A DNA stretch of 33,880 nucleotides, taken from an uncultured Christensenellaceae bacterium. GTDB taxonomy: Bacteria > Bacillota > Clostridia > Christensenellales > Borkfalkiaceae. Both the position numbers and the translations under genes were made by a program. Below are positions 24,245 through 31,430 of this stretch, in pieces; positions within the stretch are counted from its first letter, which is position 1, and every line of letters begins with the position of its first letter. A model generated the notes under the pieces. That model ran no database searches and was not told where the DNA came from. It was given only the letters and a program-made list of their open reading frames with translations. The stretch spans positions 1-33,880 of the forward strand of contig CAJUKJ010000016.1 in the NCBI GenBank assembly GCA_910587365.1, written 5' to 3'.

Positions 24245-26014
24245 TTAAATGTTTTTATTTTTAATTTTATCAAATTCTGCTATTAGCGTAGCTCTATAAT
24301 CATTGACTAATTGATTATTTAAATTAAGTACTTGAAGTTTAAAATGCTGTATTCCATTGAACGTAAATAGCTGACAATTCTTTTTATCATTTACATCTTC
24401 ATAAGCTTTTTGCAAAGCCGTTGCATGCGCATAAGGTACTACCCCGTCCCCTTCAACAGCATAAGCATTATCTATCCCATAGGCAAGTATCGTCTTGGGG
24501 GAATCTGAATTTAATTTAGCAACAGGCGAAGCTTCTTTGAGCTTATCAATATTTAAATTCGCATCCCCTATAAGTTTTCCTAAAAGCTCTTTTAACTTGT
24601 ATACATTACCGACTTTCTCATCGTAATTATTTAAATCCGTAGGACCGGCTTCGGATACTACAAGCTTTACGCGACGGTCGCCTGTCTTATAAGCATACAG
24701 CATCGCCAAATGCGCACCGGCACTGTAACCTATAAGTACAAGCTTTTTAGTATTTATCCACAGCGGATAATTATTTTCAACGTAGTCTATCGCGCTTTTT
24801 ATATCGTCAAGCATATACTCGTAGGGGGCTTTTGAAGGGTTAGGCGGCATACCCCTATCAAGCAGTCTGTAATTAATATTGATATGTGCAAAACCCTGCC
24901 CTAAAATGAAGCTATGCATTTCTTCATACATCCCGCCAACACCGAAGTATTTTTTATCGGTATATCCTTCCCCCGAATTGCCTAAATACTTTGTTAAATT
25001 ATCTGACCAGCCGCCGCCGTGGACAGTGACTACGGCAGGATATCCGCCAAGGGGTACGCCGCAATTAGGGAAATAAATATCCAATTTCTGCGGTTCGCTG
25101 TCATAAGCATAGCGGACGTCTTTTTTATTTTTGGGTTTTTCGGGATACCCGATGCAGATATCAAAATCAAACCCGTCAGCAAGTTCGACATATCCGTCCG
25201 ATAAATAAGCTATCGCAAACTCAGTATAGCCGGCTTTGTAGATATCTAAAAGCGGTACGGTATAAGCTCCGTCAACTTCATAAGTTCCGAAAAGCGTCAT
25301 CCCGTTATTAACGAATACTCCATAGTACTGCGACGGAGCAGATATAATAGACGGTGCGCCATATAATTTCAGGTCAAACTTTTTAACGTAATCTATAAAG
25401 CATTCACACTTTTCGCAATCGCAGTTTTCTTTATCGCACTTATTCAGATTGTACTTATCACAAAGCCCTTTTAAGTCCATAAGTCCGCAAAGATAATACA
25501 TATTTGAATCCACTTCGCCCATACGCATAGGCGAGCTTCCTACCGACCAGTCTACGGCTTGATAAAGCTGCAAGTATTGCGAGGTACCTGCGCCGAAATC
25601 GTAATTTCTTGTACCGTCTACTTCAAAAGTTACTCCGCCGTCAAACGTTTCAACACCTTCGCCGTCGGCCAATTCTATCATAAAATCAGTGTAACCTTCG
25701 GACAGTAAGTGCGCCAACTCTACCGTATAGACATTGCCGTCGGCTTTTCCTTCAAATACCTTAATACTGCCGTGATTGGTAAAAACTTTATAATTTTTAT
25801 TGCCCAAGCTGTTAAGTTTTATATTAATTCCAAGTCTGCAATCTGTTTTTTCATACAGCAGTTTGACGTTAACGTTCCCCCATAAGCAATGCTTTTGTCC
25901 GTTTTTTACCCCGACATAAATCGGGGTTGTTTGATTAAGACGGAACAAAGACGTAAATTCTTTATCGCCCTTAATCGTGTAATTTGATAAATCTTTTGTG
26001 TTTTCATTGTTCAT
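24245..26014 (-). CDS. Large alpha/beta hydrolase (esterase type) with duplicated N-terminal beta domain
   Basis: A 589-residue protein. The C-terminal half (about 315-589) is an alpha/beta hydrolase of the BD-FAE/carboxylesterase type: oxyanion motif HGGGW (332-336), nucleophile Ser431 in GYSAG, likely acid Asp523 (EGDGVVPYAHA) and His557 (IQHFKL). The N-terminal half has no signal peptide and seems to hold two related beta domains (about 85-137 and 225-285; shared pattern VF-x-N-x-G...YTV-x-L...GYT-(D/E)-F...). Between them is a cluster of six cysteines (185, 193, 198, 200, 203, 205). A role in deacetylating or cleaving plant or host esters is possible but unproven. The ATG at 26014 lies unusually far (16 nt) from its GGAG. 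A terminator is shared with the convergent lipoprotein gene. Confidence 0.82.
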   Translation of the reverse strand: MNNENTKDLSNYTIKGDKEFTSLFRLNQTTPIYVGVKNGQKHCLWGNVNVKLLYEKTDCRLGINIKLNSLGNKNYKVFTNHGSIKVFEGKADGNVYTVELAHLLSEGYTDFMIELADGEGVETFDGGVTFEVDGTRNYDFGAGTSQYLQLYQAVDWSVGSSPMRMGEVDSNMYYLCGLMDLKGLCDKYNLNKCDKENCDCEKCECFIDYVKKFDLKLYGAPSIISAPSQYYGVFVNNGMTLFGTYEVDGAYTVPLLDIYKAGYTEFAIAYLSDGYVELADGFDFDICIGYPEKPKNKKDVRYAYDSEPQKLDIYFPNCGVPLGGYPAVVTVHGGGWSDNLTKYLGNSGEGYTDKKYFGVGGMYEEMHSFILGQGFAHININYRLLDRGMPPNPSKAPYEYMLDDIKSAIDYVENNYPLWINTKKLVLIGYSAGAHLAMLYAYKTGDRRVKLVVSEAGPTDLNNYDEKVGNVYKLKELLGKLIGDANLNIDKLKEASPVAKLNSDSPKTILAYGIDNAYAVEGDGVVPYAHATALQKAYEDVNDKKNCQLFTFNGIQHFKLQVLNLNNQLVNDYRATLIAEFDKIKNKNI

Positions 26015-26054
26015 TAGGTTAATATACTCTCTCCTCTTTTGTAATTATTTAATC

Positions 26055-26062
26055 GACCGGTC
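26055..26062. promoter_or_regulatory. Possible repressor operator GACCGGTC
   Basis: An 8-bp palindrome 41 bp upstream of the hydrolase start. GACCGGTC-type cores occur in operators of some TetR-family repressors (for example the LmrA/YxaF boxes of Bacillus). No convincing promoter with 17-bp spacing was found next to it. No repressor gene is in the window. Confidence 0.25.
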
Positions 26063-26148
26063 AGTAATATATATATCCAAGTTTATGACATAATAAGCAA
26101 ATGTTTGTTAAAAAATTTATAATTTTTCCGTCATATTATTGCATATCG

Positions 26149-26178
26149 AAAAAAGACCTTGCCGCTTGGCAAGGTCTT
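26149..26178 (-). terminator. Terminator of the rpsF-ssb-rpsR operon
   Basis: An 11-bp stem AAGACCTTGCC / GGCAAGGTCTT, loop GCTT, followed by six T on the minus strand (26149-26154). It is about 100 nt past the rpsR stop. TTTTTT also follows on the plus strand after GA. Confidence 0.8.
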
Positions 26179-26202
26179 GATTTTTTGTTATGAGATTTTA
26201 AT

Positions 26203-26269
26203 GTAAAGCCGACCCAATAAACGCAAAAACTTTGTATAGTTCTTGTCAGTAGTTGGAGTATGGCTTTAC
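26203..26269. repeat. Long-loop inverted repeat downstream of rpsR
   Basis: GTAAAGCC (26203-26210) and GGCTTTAC (26262-26269) pair perfectly around a 51-nt loop, and a T-run (26271-26276) follows on the plus strand. The T-run overlaps the rpsR stop codon on the other strand. It could be chance, a 3' UTR structure, or the end of a small plus-strand transcript. Confidence 0.35.
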
Positions 26270-26274
26270 GTTTT

Positions 26275-26529
26275 TTATTCTGCTTTGAAGGGAAGCAGGG
26301 CGGCAACTCTTGCACGCTTGATTGCGGTTGAAAGCTCGCGCTGGTGTTTTGCGCAGGTTCCGCTCATTCTGCGGGGCAGAATTTTACCGCTTTCCGCAAC
26401 GAACTTCTTTAAACGGCTTACGTCCTTATAGTCGATTTCCGTCACTTTTTCCTGACAGAATACGCAAACCTTTCTGCGGGGAGTCCTTTTATAGCTCTTT
26501 TTAGGAGCCGCAACTTTATTTTCTTCCAT
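26275..26529 (-). CDS. rpsR: 30S ribosomal protein bS18, zinc-binding form
   Basis: An 84-residue primary rRNA-binding protein of the small subunit platform, partner of bS6. It keeps the zinc-binding (C+) ligands Cys22, Cys25 (CVFC), Cys59 and His62 (CAKHQ), with the conserved cores IDYKDVSRLKKF and KILPRR. The start at 26529 has AGGAG 8 nt upstream. It is the third gene of the classic rpsF-ssb-rpsR operon, 37 bp after ssb. Confidence 0.97.
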   Translation of the reverse strand: MEENKVAAPKKSYKRTPRRKVCVFCQEKVTEIDYKDVSRLKKFVAESGKILPRRMSGTCAKHQRELSTAIKRARVAALLPFKAE

Positions 26530-26566
26530 TATTATTACTCCTGTTATCTTAAATTAAATAGAAAGC

Positions 26567-26980
26567 TTAAAAAGGAATATCCGAGTCGTCGTCAAACGCC
26601 TGCAAACTTGCCCTTTTTCTTTCTGCGGGAGCGGGAGCTTCGGCAAAGCCGTCGCCCGACGAACCCTTAGGCGTAAGGAACTCTACGTCCTGCGCCACAA
26701 TGTCAACGCCCGTGCGTTTTACACCCTGACTGTCCTCGTAATTGCGAAGCTCGATTGAACCGCTTACGGCAACCTTGTTGCCTTTTTTTGCGTATCTTGC
26801 AACAGTTTCAGCCAGACCGCGCCAAGCGACCACGTTGAAAAAGTCGGTCTTTCTTTCGCCGTCCGAACCGCCGTAATTTCTGTTTACCGCAATTGCAAAG
26901 CGGCAAAGCGACACGCCCGAAGTGGTTTCGCTAAGTTCAGGGTCACGGGTTAAATTTCCTATTAAGAATACTTTGTTCAT
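26567..26980 (-). CDS. ssb: Single-stranded DNA-binding protein
   Basis: A 137-residue OB-fold protein that coats single-stranded DNA in replication and repair. The N-terminus MNKVFLIGNLTRDPE, the WRGLAETVARYAKKG helix and the VSGSIELRNYED strand are typical. The acidic tail ends DDDSDIPF, the peptide that recruits partner proteins. The linker is short, so it is at the small end of the family. It lies between rpsF and rpsR, the usual Bacillota context, with AGGAAATAAAA before the ATG. Confidence 0.96.
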   Translation of the reverse strand: MNKVFLIGNLTRDPELSETTSGVSLCRFAIAVNRNYGGSDGERKTDFFNVVAWRGLAETVARYAKKGNKVAVSGSIELRNYEDSQGVKRTGVDIVAQDVEFLTPKGSSGDGFAEAPAPAERKRASLQAFDDDSDIPF

Positions 26981-27031
26981 TTTTATTTCCTATTTAAGTG
27001 TCATTGGTAATTTAGTCGAGCGAACTAAGGT

Positions 27032-27316
27032 TTAGTTTTTTGCGGTAGTAACTACTCTTAAAACTTCGGCAGAAAGATGAGCGACTCTGTCAAGCTCTTT
27101 AACAACCGAACCTTCCGCTTCAAAAGTCATAAGCACATAGTAGCCGTCGTGCTTATAATTTATAGGATAAGCCAGCTTCTTTGCGCCCCACTTGTCAGTG
27201 GATACGACCTTACCGTTTGCAGCCGTAACAACGTCTTCAAACTTTTTGACAAACGCTTCCTTTGCCTCGTCGGCAATAGCGTTGTCCAAAACGTAAAGCA
27301 TTTCGTAAGTTTTCAT
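27032..27316 (-). CDS. rpsF: 30S ribosomal protein bS6
   Basis: A 94-residue platform protein that binds 16S rRNA together with bS18. MKTYEMLYVLDN, KLAYPINYKHDGYYV and LRVVTTAKN are typical of the family, and the length is normal. The frame extends to 27352, but GGAGGTG sits 6 nt before the ATG at 27316. It is first in the operon, behind a sigma-A promoter and a hairpin leader that may bind the S6:S18 complex. Confidence 0.96.
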   Translation of the reverse strand: MKTYEMLYVLDNAIADEAKEAFVKKFEDVVTAANGKVVSTDKWGAKKLAYPINYKHDGYYVLMTFEAEGSVVKELDRVAHLSAEVLRVVTTAKN

Positions 27317-27340
27317 TTTTTCACCTCCCGGACTTAATCG

Positions 27341-27360
27341 GCATACCACCAACGGTATGC
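27341..27360 (-). promoter_or_regulatory. Candidate S6:S18 autoregulatory hairpin in the rpsF leader
   Basis: On the minus strand a perfect 7-bp stem, GCATACC / GGTATGC, closes a GTTGGT loop. CCG triplets occur at the loop entry and just after the stem. The known S6:S18 leader element in many bacteria is a hairpin with a conserved CCG that mimics the 16S rRNA site. The position (25 nt before the start) and the CCG triplets fit; the detailed match was not computed. Confidence 0.5.
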
Positions 27361-27371
27361 AAGGTTATTAA

Positions 27372-27400
27372 ATTTTACTATAATTATTAAGTTTTGTCAA
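27372..27400 (-). promoter_or_regulatory. Sigma-A promoter of the rpsF operon
   Basis: Minus strand: -35 TTGACA (27395-27400), 17-bp spacer, -10 TAAAAT (27372-27377). The -35 box starts only 8 bp after the stop of the upstream gene at 27408. The leader is about 49 nt. Confidence 0.8.
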
Positions 27401-27407
27401 ACGATTT

Positions 27408-29003
27408 TTACGAACCCGAACCGAAAAGTGTTCCGAAAGCGGGATTTTGCGCAATGGAAACGAAGAAACCGACAAGCTCGGAAAGGGTTAAATCGCCTAT
27501 GGTCTGCTTACCGTTGTAATTGATTTTAATATCCAGCTCTTCGGGCTTATCGAAGGTCATAAGCCCGGCTTCGTGAAGCTCGCGCATTGTGGTATTGCGC
27601 GTGTTTGCCGTAACGTTGGTTATCATATCGGTAATTTTATTGACGGAGAACGCCTTTTCGCTGCCGTTTGAATACAGCAACAGCTTCCACATTGCATTAG
27701 GCTCGCCGTAGGTGTAATAAATTCCGTCCTCGAACTCTTCCTCCATAATTTTACCCGCATTTCCGGAAGTTGCGTTTACAAGCTTATACTTGCCGTCCTC
27801 TTCGACGTAGTAAAGGTACGCGGGGTTATATTCCTTCTCTTCATCGGGATTTGTAACCGTCCTTACCGCGCGATACATTTTAGCGGGTTCGGGATTGGCG
27901 TGGTCGGCACTGTCGCCGTAAATGTTGTCGGCATACAATTCGTTTATTGCCATATTTTCAATGTAAGAGGGCAACTCTTCGATAGTGGAATCGCTTACCG
28001 CGCTTAAAAGCTTATTGCTTTCGTCAATGGTTATTATATCCTTTATTTTAAGTGTTGAAGTAAGCCTTGACACCTGTTTGGAAACGTCGGAAAGATTTGT
28101 CTTGTGCGTTTGGGTGCCGTCGGCTGTAAATACGTCTTTTATCTTGCCGTTTTCGGTTTGGATAAAGCACTCCTCCGCTTCGCCGTCTGCGGGGTGGTAA
28201 ACGCCTTTATAAGGATAATCCCCCTCCGTTTGCTGCACGTCGGTTACGCTGAATGCAAGGAAAGCCAAGATAGCGTCCGAAGGCTCGACGTCCACGAAGG
28301 TGCAAATTTCCATTTCGTTGACTATTTTTTCAAAATCCGCAGAGCCGTCCAATAATTCGCCAACCGTTAAGTCGCCGAGGATTTTATCGGTAATTTCGTT
28401 GCTTTCGCCTATTAAATCCTTGACTTTTTTTTCGTTGAGCGCGTCGAGAAAATCCCCGTCCGCAAGCTGGCGCAAAGTTACGGGATTATCCTCTTCGTCA
28501 TATAAAAGCATATTTATAATTTCGTTGTCGGGAAGACCTCCGCCGAACTGCTGCAAAAGATTGACAACCTCGACTTCCATTACCTTGTCTTTGAAATAGT
28601 CGCCGAGTGCGGAAAACCGAACTGCTTTTACTTCTTCGCGGTCAACCTCTATATACTGTTCGAGCGCGTTGTATAATCCGTCGGTAAGCTTGTTGGTAAC
28701 AGGCAAAAGCTGTTCCACCTGCCCGAGCGTAAGCGACGAAGAATCGCCCGCAAGTTCGGTAACCTTTTTTACAAGCTCCAAAACATTTGAAACACCGCCG
28801 CTTTCGGGGTCTGCGTTGACGTATATGTAATTACCGTCGCCGTCCTTGTTTTGGGCTATATTGTCAAGCTTGTAATTTAGCGCGAATACCACCGTGCCCG
28901 CAACCGCACCTATTAAAATGATTATCCCGAAAAGTAAACCGAGAAAGAACGCAAGTAAGGGACTGAAACCCCTTCTTCTTGTATTGTTGTTGTTGTCTGC
29001 CAT
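27408..29003 (-). CDS. Membrane-anchored protein of unknown function
   Basis: A 531-residue protein I do not recognise. A short Asn-rich and basic N-terminus (ADNNNNTRRR) is followed by one long hydrophobic segment (about 14-42), then about 490 residues of acidic, mostly soluble sequence predicted outside the cell. That part contains repeated phrases of the type L-x-x-G-D/E-(F/L)-L-D-(A/G) and (T/S)-(V/L)-x-(E/Q)-L-(L/A) (for example LRQLADGDFLDAL, LTVGELLDG, IGDLTLSELVGF), suggesting short helical repeats. The start at 29003 has GGAG 6 nt upstream and its own promoter. It lies between cca and rpsF, all minus strand, but the spacing and promoters suggest separate transcription. Confidence 0.7.
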   Translation of the reverse strand: MADNNNNTRRRGFSPLLAFFLGLLFGIIILIGAVAGTVVFALNYKLDNIAQNKDGDGNYIYVNADPESGGVSNVLELVKKVTELAGDSSSLTLGQVEQLLPVTNKLTDGLYNALEQYIEVDREEVKAVRFSALGDYFKDKVMEVEVVNLLQQFGGGLPDNEIINMLLYDEEDNPVTLRQLADGDFLDALNEKKVKDLIGESNEITDKILGDLTVGELLDGSADFEKIVNEMEICTFVDVEPSDAILAFLAFSVTDVQQTEGDYPYKGVYHPADGEAEECFIQTENGKIKDVFTADGTQTHKTNLSDVSKQVSRLTSTLKIKDIITIDESNKLLSAVSDSTIEELPSYIENMAINELYADNIYGDSADHANPEPAKMYRAVRTVTNPDEEKEYNPAYLYYVEEDGKYKLVNATSGNAGKIMEEEFEDGIYYTYGEPNAMWKLLLYSNGSEKAFSVNKITDMITNVTANTRNTTMRELHEAGLMTFDKPEELDIKINYNGKQTIGDLTLSELVGFFVSIAQNPAFGTLFGSGS

Positions 29004-29028
29004 ATTAAACTCCGTAAACTGTATGTTT

Positions 29029-29057
29029 ATTATATATTACGATTAACGAAAAATCAA
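29029..29057 (-). promoter_or_regulatory. Sigma-A promoter of the membrane-anchored protein gene
   Basis: Minus strand: -35 TTGATT (29052-29057), 17-bp spacer, -10 TATAAT (29029-29034). It sits in the 57-bp gap after the cca stop at 29061. Confidence 0.7.
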
Positions 29058-29060
29058 TAA

Positions 29061-30419
29061 TTATTTTTCCGATTTATTTTCCTGTATTTTCAAGGCGCGC
29101 TTTAAAAGAATTTCTTTGCTGTTTAATTCGGGACGGATTACGCAATCCTCCAACAGCGCGTAAAGCGTTTTACCGATTTCGACGGGGGATATGCCCGCGG
29201 CAATCAACTCGTCGCCCCTTATTTTAAGCTGTTTTAAGCTTAAAGGCGCGCCGTCCGCTTTCATCTTTGAATATATAGTTTTCCAACGCGTTACGCAGGG
29301 GGCTTGGGATAAATCGTCGCGGCAGGCGGAATAGTCCGCCTGTTTGATTAAAAGAAGCTTTTCAAAAATATCGGTATTTCGTACTATCAGCTTGCGCACC
29401 TTGTTTTCACGTGCGTCGCCGCGTAAATCGTACATATGCAGTGCGCAAATGCGGACTGTTTCCGCCGTAAGCTTTTTGGAAACTTTAAGCCTTGCACACA
29501 CCTCCTCCGCTATGCGCGCACTCTCATTTTCGTGTCCGTGATAGTTGCCGTTCGTCCGCATACAGTACGGCTTGCCTATATCGTGTAAAAGAGCGGCAAG
29601 GCGGACGCTTTCGTCGGCGTACAGTACCGCACGGAGTGAATGCTCCAACACGTCGTAGCGGTGGAACTGTTCGTTCTGCTTCATACCCCTGCCCGATGTA
29701 AGCTCGGGAAGAATAATTTCAAGCACGCCCGTTTCATCGAGAAGTTTAAGCCCTTCGTACTGCGCACCCTTTATTCCGTACCTTAAATCGGCGTGAAGTA
29801 TTGCGTCAAGCTCCGCCCGCATTCTTTCCGCGGAAACGTCGGCAATCAATTTACAATTGCTTGTAGCCCCCGAAATGCACTCTGCCGTGGGTTTAAACCC
29901 AAGCTGCGCGCCCTGTCTTGCAAGACGCATAAGCCTTAAACCGTCCTCCCCGAACACCTTGTCCGCGTCCGCAACGGTTGAAAGCCGCTTATTTTCTATA
30001 TCCCCGATACCGCCGAGTGGGTCAACAAACCTTTCCTCTTTGATATCGTAATAAACCGCGTTGCACTTAAAATCCCTTCGGCGTGCGTCGAGAACTATAT
30101 CGTCAGTAAAAAACGTCCTGACAGGAGTATGCACGCCGCGCACGTATTCATCGGAACGGAACGATGCAAATTCATATTCTTCATTACCGAATTTCAGCTT
30201 TACCGTACCCGTATTGCGGTAAACGGCGGTTACCTCCGCACCGCACTTTACGGCAGAGGCGCAAAAGCTTTCCGCGTCGGCGGGGGCGCAAATATCCGTA
30301 TCCGCTTGGGGCGAGGACAGTCCCGCCAGGCAGTCGCGCACGCTTCCCCCTACCGCATATAACGGGAAGGGACAGGCGTAAGCCAAAGCTTTGAGTTTTT
30401 CGGAAACAAATAATTTCAT
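29061..30419 (-). CDS. cca: CCA tRNA nucleotidyltransferase with HD domain
   Basis: A 452-residue class II nucleotidyltransferase that builds or repairs the CCA end of tRNAs. Motifs in order: GGSVRDCLAG and catalytic D-x-D (ADTDI, near 40-42), RRRDFKCNA (near 113), EDGLRLMRLARQ (near 155) and SAERMRAEL. A C-terminal HD phosphohydrolase domain follows (LLHDIGKP near 277). CCA-adding and A-adding class II enzymes look alike, so activity is inferred. The ATG at 30419 has no Shine-Dalgarno sequence, and the -10 box ends just 6 nt before it, so the mRNA is probably leaderless. Confidence 0.93.
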   Translation of the reverse strand: MKLFVSEKLKALAYACPFPLYAVGGSVRDCLAGLSSPQADTDICAPADAESFCASAVKCGAEVTAVYRNTGTVKLKFGNEEYEFASFRSDEYVRGVHTPVRTFFTDDIVLDARRRDFKCNAVYYDIKEERFVDPLGGIGDIENKRLSTVADADKVFGEDGLRLMRLARQGAQLGFKPTAECISGATSNCKLIADVSAERMRAELDAILHADLRYGIKGAQYEGLKLLDETGVLEIILPELTSGRGMKQNEQFHRYDVLEHSLRAVLYADESVRLAALLHDIGKPYCMRTNGNYHGHENESARIAEEVCARLKVSKKLTAETVRICALHMYDLRGDARENKVRKLIVRNTDIFEKLLLIKQADYSACRDDLSQAPCVTRWKTIYSKMKADGAPLSLKQLKIRGDELIAAGISPVEIGKTLYALLEDCVIRPELNSKEILLKRALKIQENKSEK

Positions 30420-30425
30420 AGATTT

Positions 30426-30454
30426 ATTATATCAAATTTTTAAAACTATTGCAA
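30426..30454 (-). promoter_or_regulatory. Promoter of cca, sharing its -35 with the divergent promoter
   Basis: Minus strand: -35 TTGCAA (30449-30454), 17-bp spacer, extended -10 TGaTATAAT (hexamer 30426-30431). The usual start point, 6-8 nt downstream, falls at or next to the cca ATG (30419). Confidence 0.75.
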
Positions 30455-30477
30455 TAATTAATTATTTAGTATATAAT
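30449..30477 (+). promoter_or_regulatory. Promoter of the lipid kinase gene, sharing its -35 with the cca promoter
   Basis: -35 TTGCAA (30449-30454, a palindrome used on both strands), 17-bp spacer, -10 TATAAT (30472-30477). Predicted start near 30484, leader about 17 nt containing AGAGGG. Confidence 0.75.
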
Positions 30478-30500
30478 ATTATCCATACAGAGGGAAAAAG

Positions 30501-31373
30501 ATGTACTATATAATCGTCAATAAGTGCGTTTTAAAAAGGAAAAGCAATGTAAAAAAGCTTAATTCGGTAAAAGCCGTATTCGACAGCGCAGGGATTGAAT
30601 ATACTGTACGGCTTTCGGAAAGCAAGGAGAGCGCACGGACGATTGCCGCGGAAATTACAAGCGGAAGCGGAAATTCTGTAATTGTAATGGGCGGCGACGG
30701 TACGCTGCACGACGTATTGAACGGGTTTGTTAATTTTGAAAATAACCGTCTGGGGCTTATCCCCCTCGGCACGGGAAACGACTTTGCCAAGGCGGCGGGC
30801 ATACCCGTAAACGTAAAAAAGGCGGCTGAAATTATTGTTGCGGACAAGACGCGTAAAATCGATTTTATAGAGCTTAATTCGGGCTTACGCTCGATAAACG
30901 CCGTGGGTGCGGGAATTGACGTGGACGTATTGAAGCGTGCATATGCGGGAAAGAACACTAAAAAATCGAAATATCTTTTCGCATTGATATCAAGCCTTAT
31001 CCACTTTGAAAGCTATGAGTATACGGTTGAGTACGACGGGGTCGAAGAAAAACATTTCGGACTTATCGGCGCAGTAGGCAACGGCAAACAGATAGGCGGC
31101 GGAATTAAAGTTTTCCCCGAAGCGGAAATAGACGACGGATATCTTGATTTGCTTGTGGTAGACTATATTTCAAAAATTAAAATTATAGGCGCGTTTATCA
31201 GACTTATGCTCGGTAAAATTAACGCAATTAAACAGGTAACGGCAGTTAAAACAAAAGCGGTAAAGTTTATTCCCCGCAAAAGCTATACCATACAGGCGGA
31301 CGGCGAACTGTACGACGACACTCCCCTTGAAGCGCACATATGCGAAGGCAAGCTTAACTTCTATATGAAATAA
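30501..31373 (+). CDS. Diacylglycerol/lipid kinase family protein
   Basis: A 290-residue protein of the DAGK catalytic fold (YegS/DgkB/BmrU-like), which phosphorylates diacylglycerol or a related lipid at the membrane. The nucleotide-binding motif GGDGTLHDVLNGF (near 69-81) and the LIPLGTGNDFAKAAG stretch (near 91-105) are clear. The C-terminal beta domain has GNGKQIGGG and VDYISKIK. One oddity is that the usual N-terminal NP-x-(A/S)-G motif is replaced by IVNKCVLKRK, so phosphate-loop contacts may differ. The start has AGAGGG 6 nt upstream. The phosphatase gene follows after 57 bp with no visible terminator, so co-transcription is likely. Confidence 0.9.
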   Translation: MYYIIVNKCVLKRKSNVKKLNSVKAVFDSAGIEYTVRLSESKESARTIAAEITSGSGNSVIVMGGDGTLHDVLNGFVNFENNRLGLIPLGTGNDFAKAAGIPVNVKKAAEIIVADKTRKIDFIELNSGLRSINAVGAGIDVDVLKRAYAGKNTKKSKYLFALISSLIHFESYEYTVEYDGVEEKHFGLIGAVGNGKQIGGGIKVFPEAEIDDGYLDLLVVDYISKIKIIGAFIRLMLGKINAIKQVTAVKTKAVKFIPRKSYTIQADGELYDDTPLEAHICEGKLNFYMK

Positions 31374-31430
31374 CAAACCATCAGCCGTAACGGCAAACGT
31401 TAAGCACGCAGAAGTTTTTAACTAAAATAT

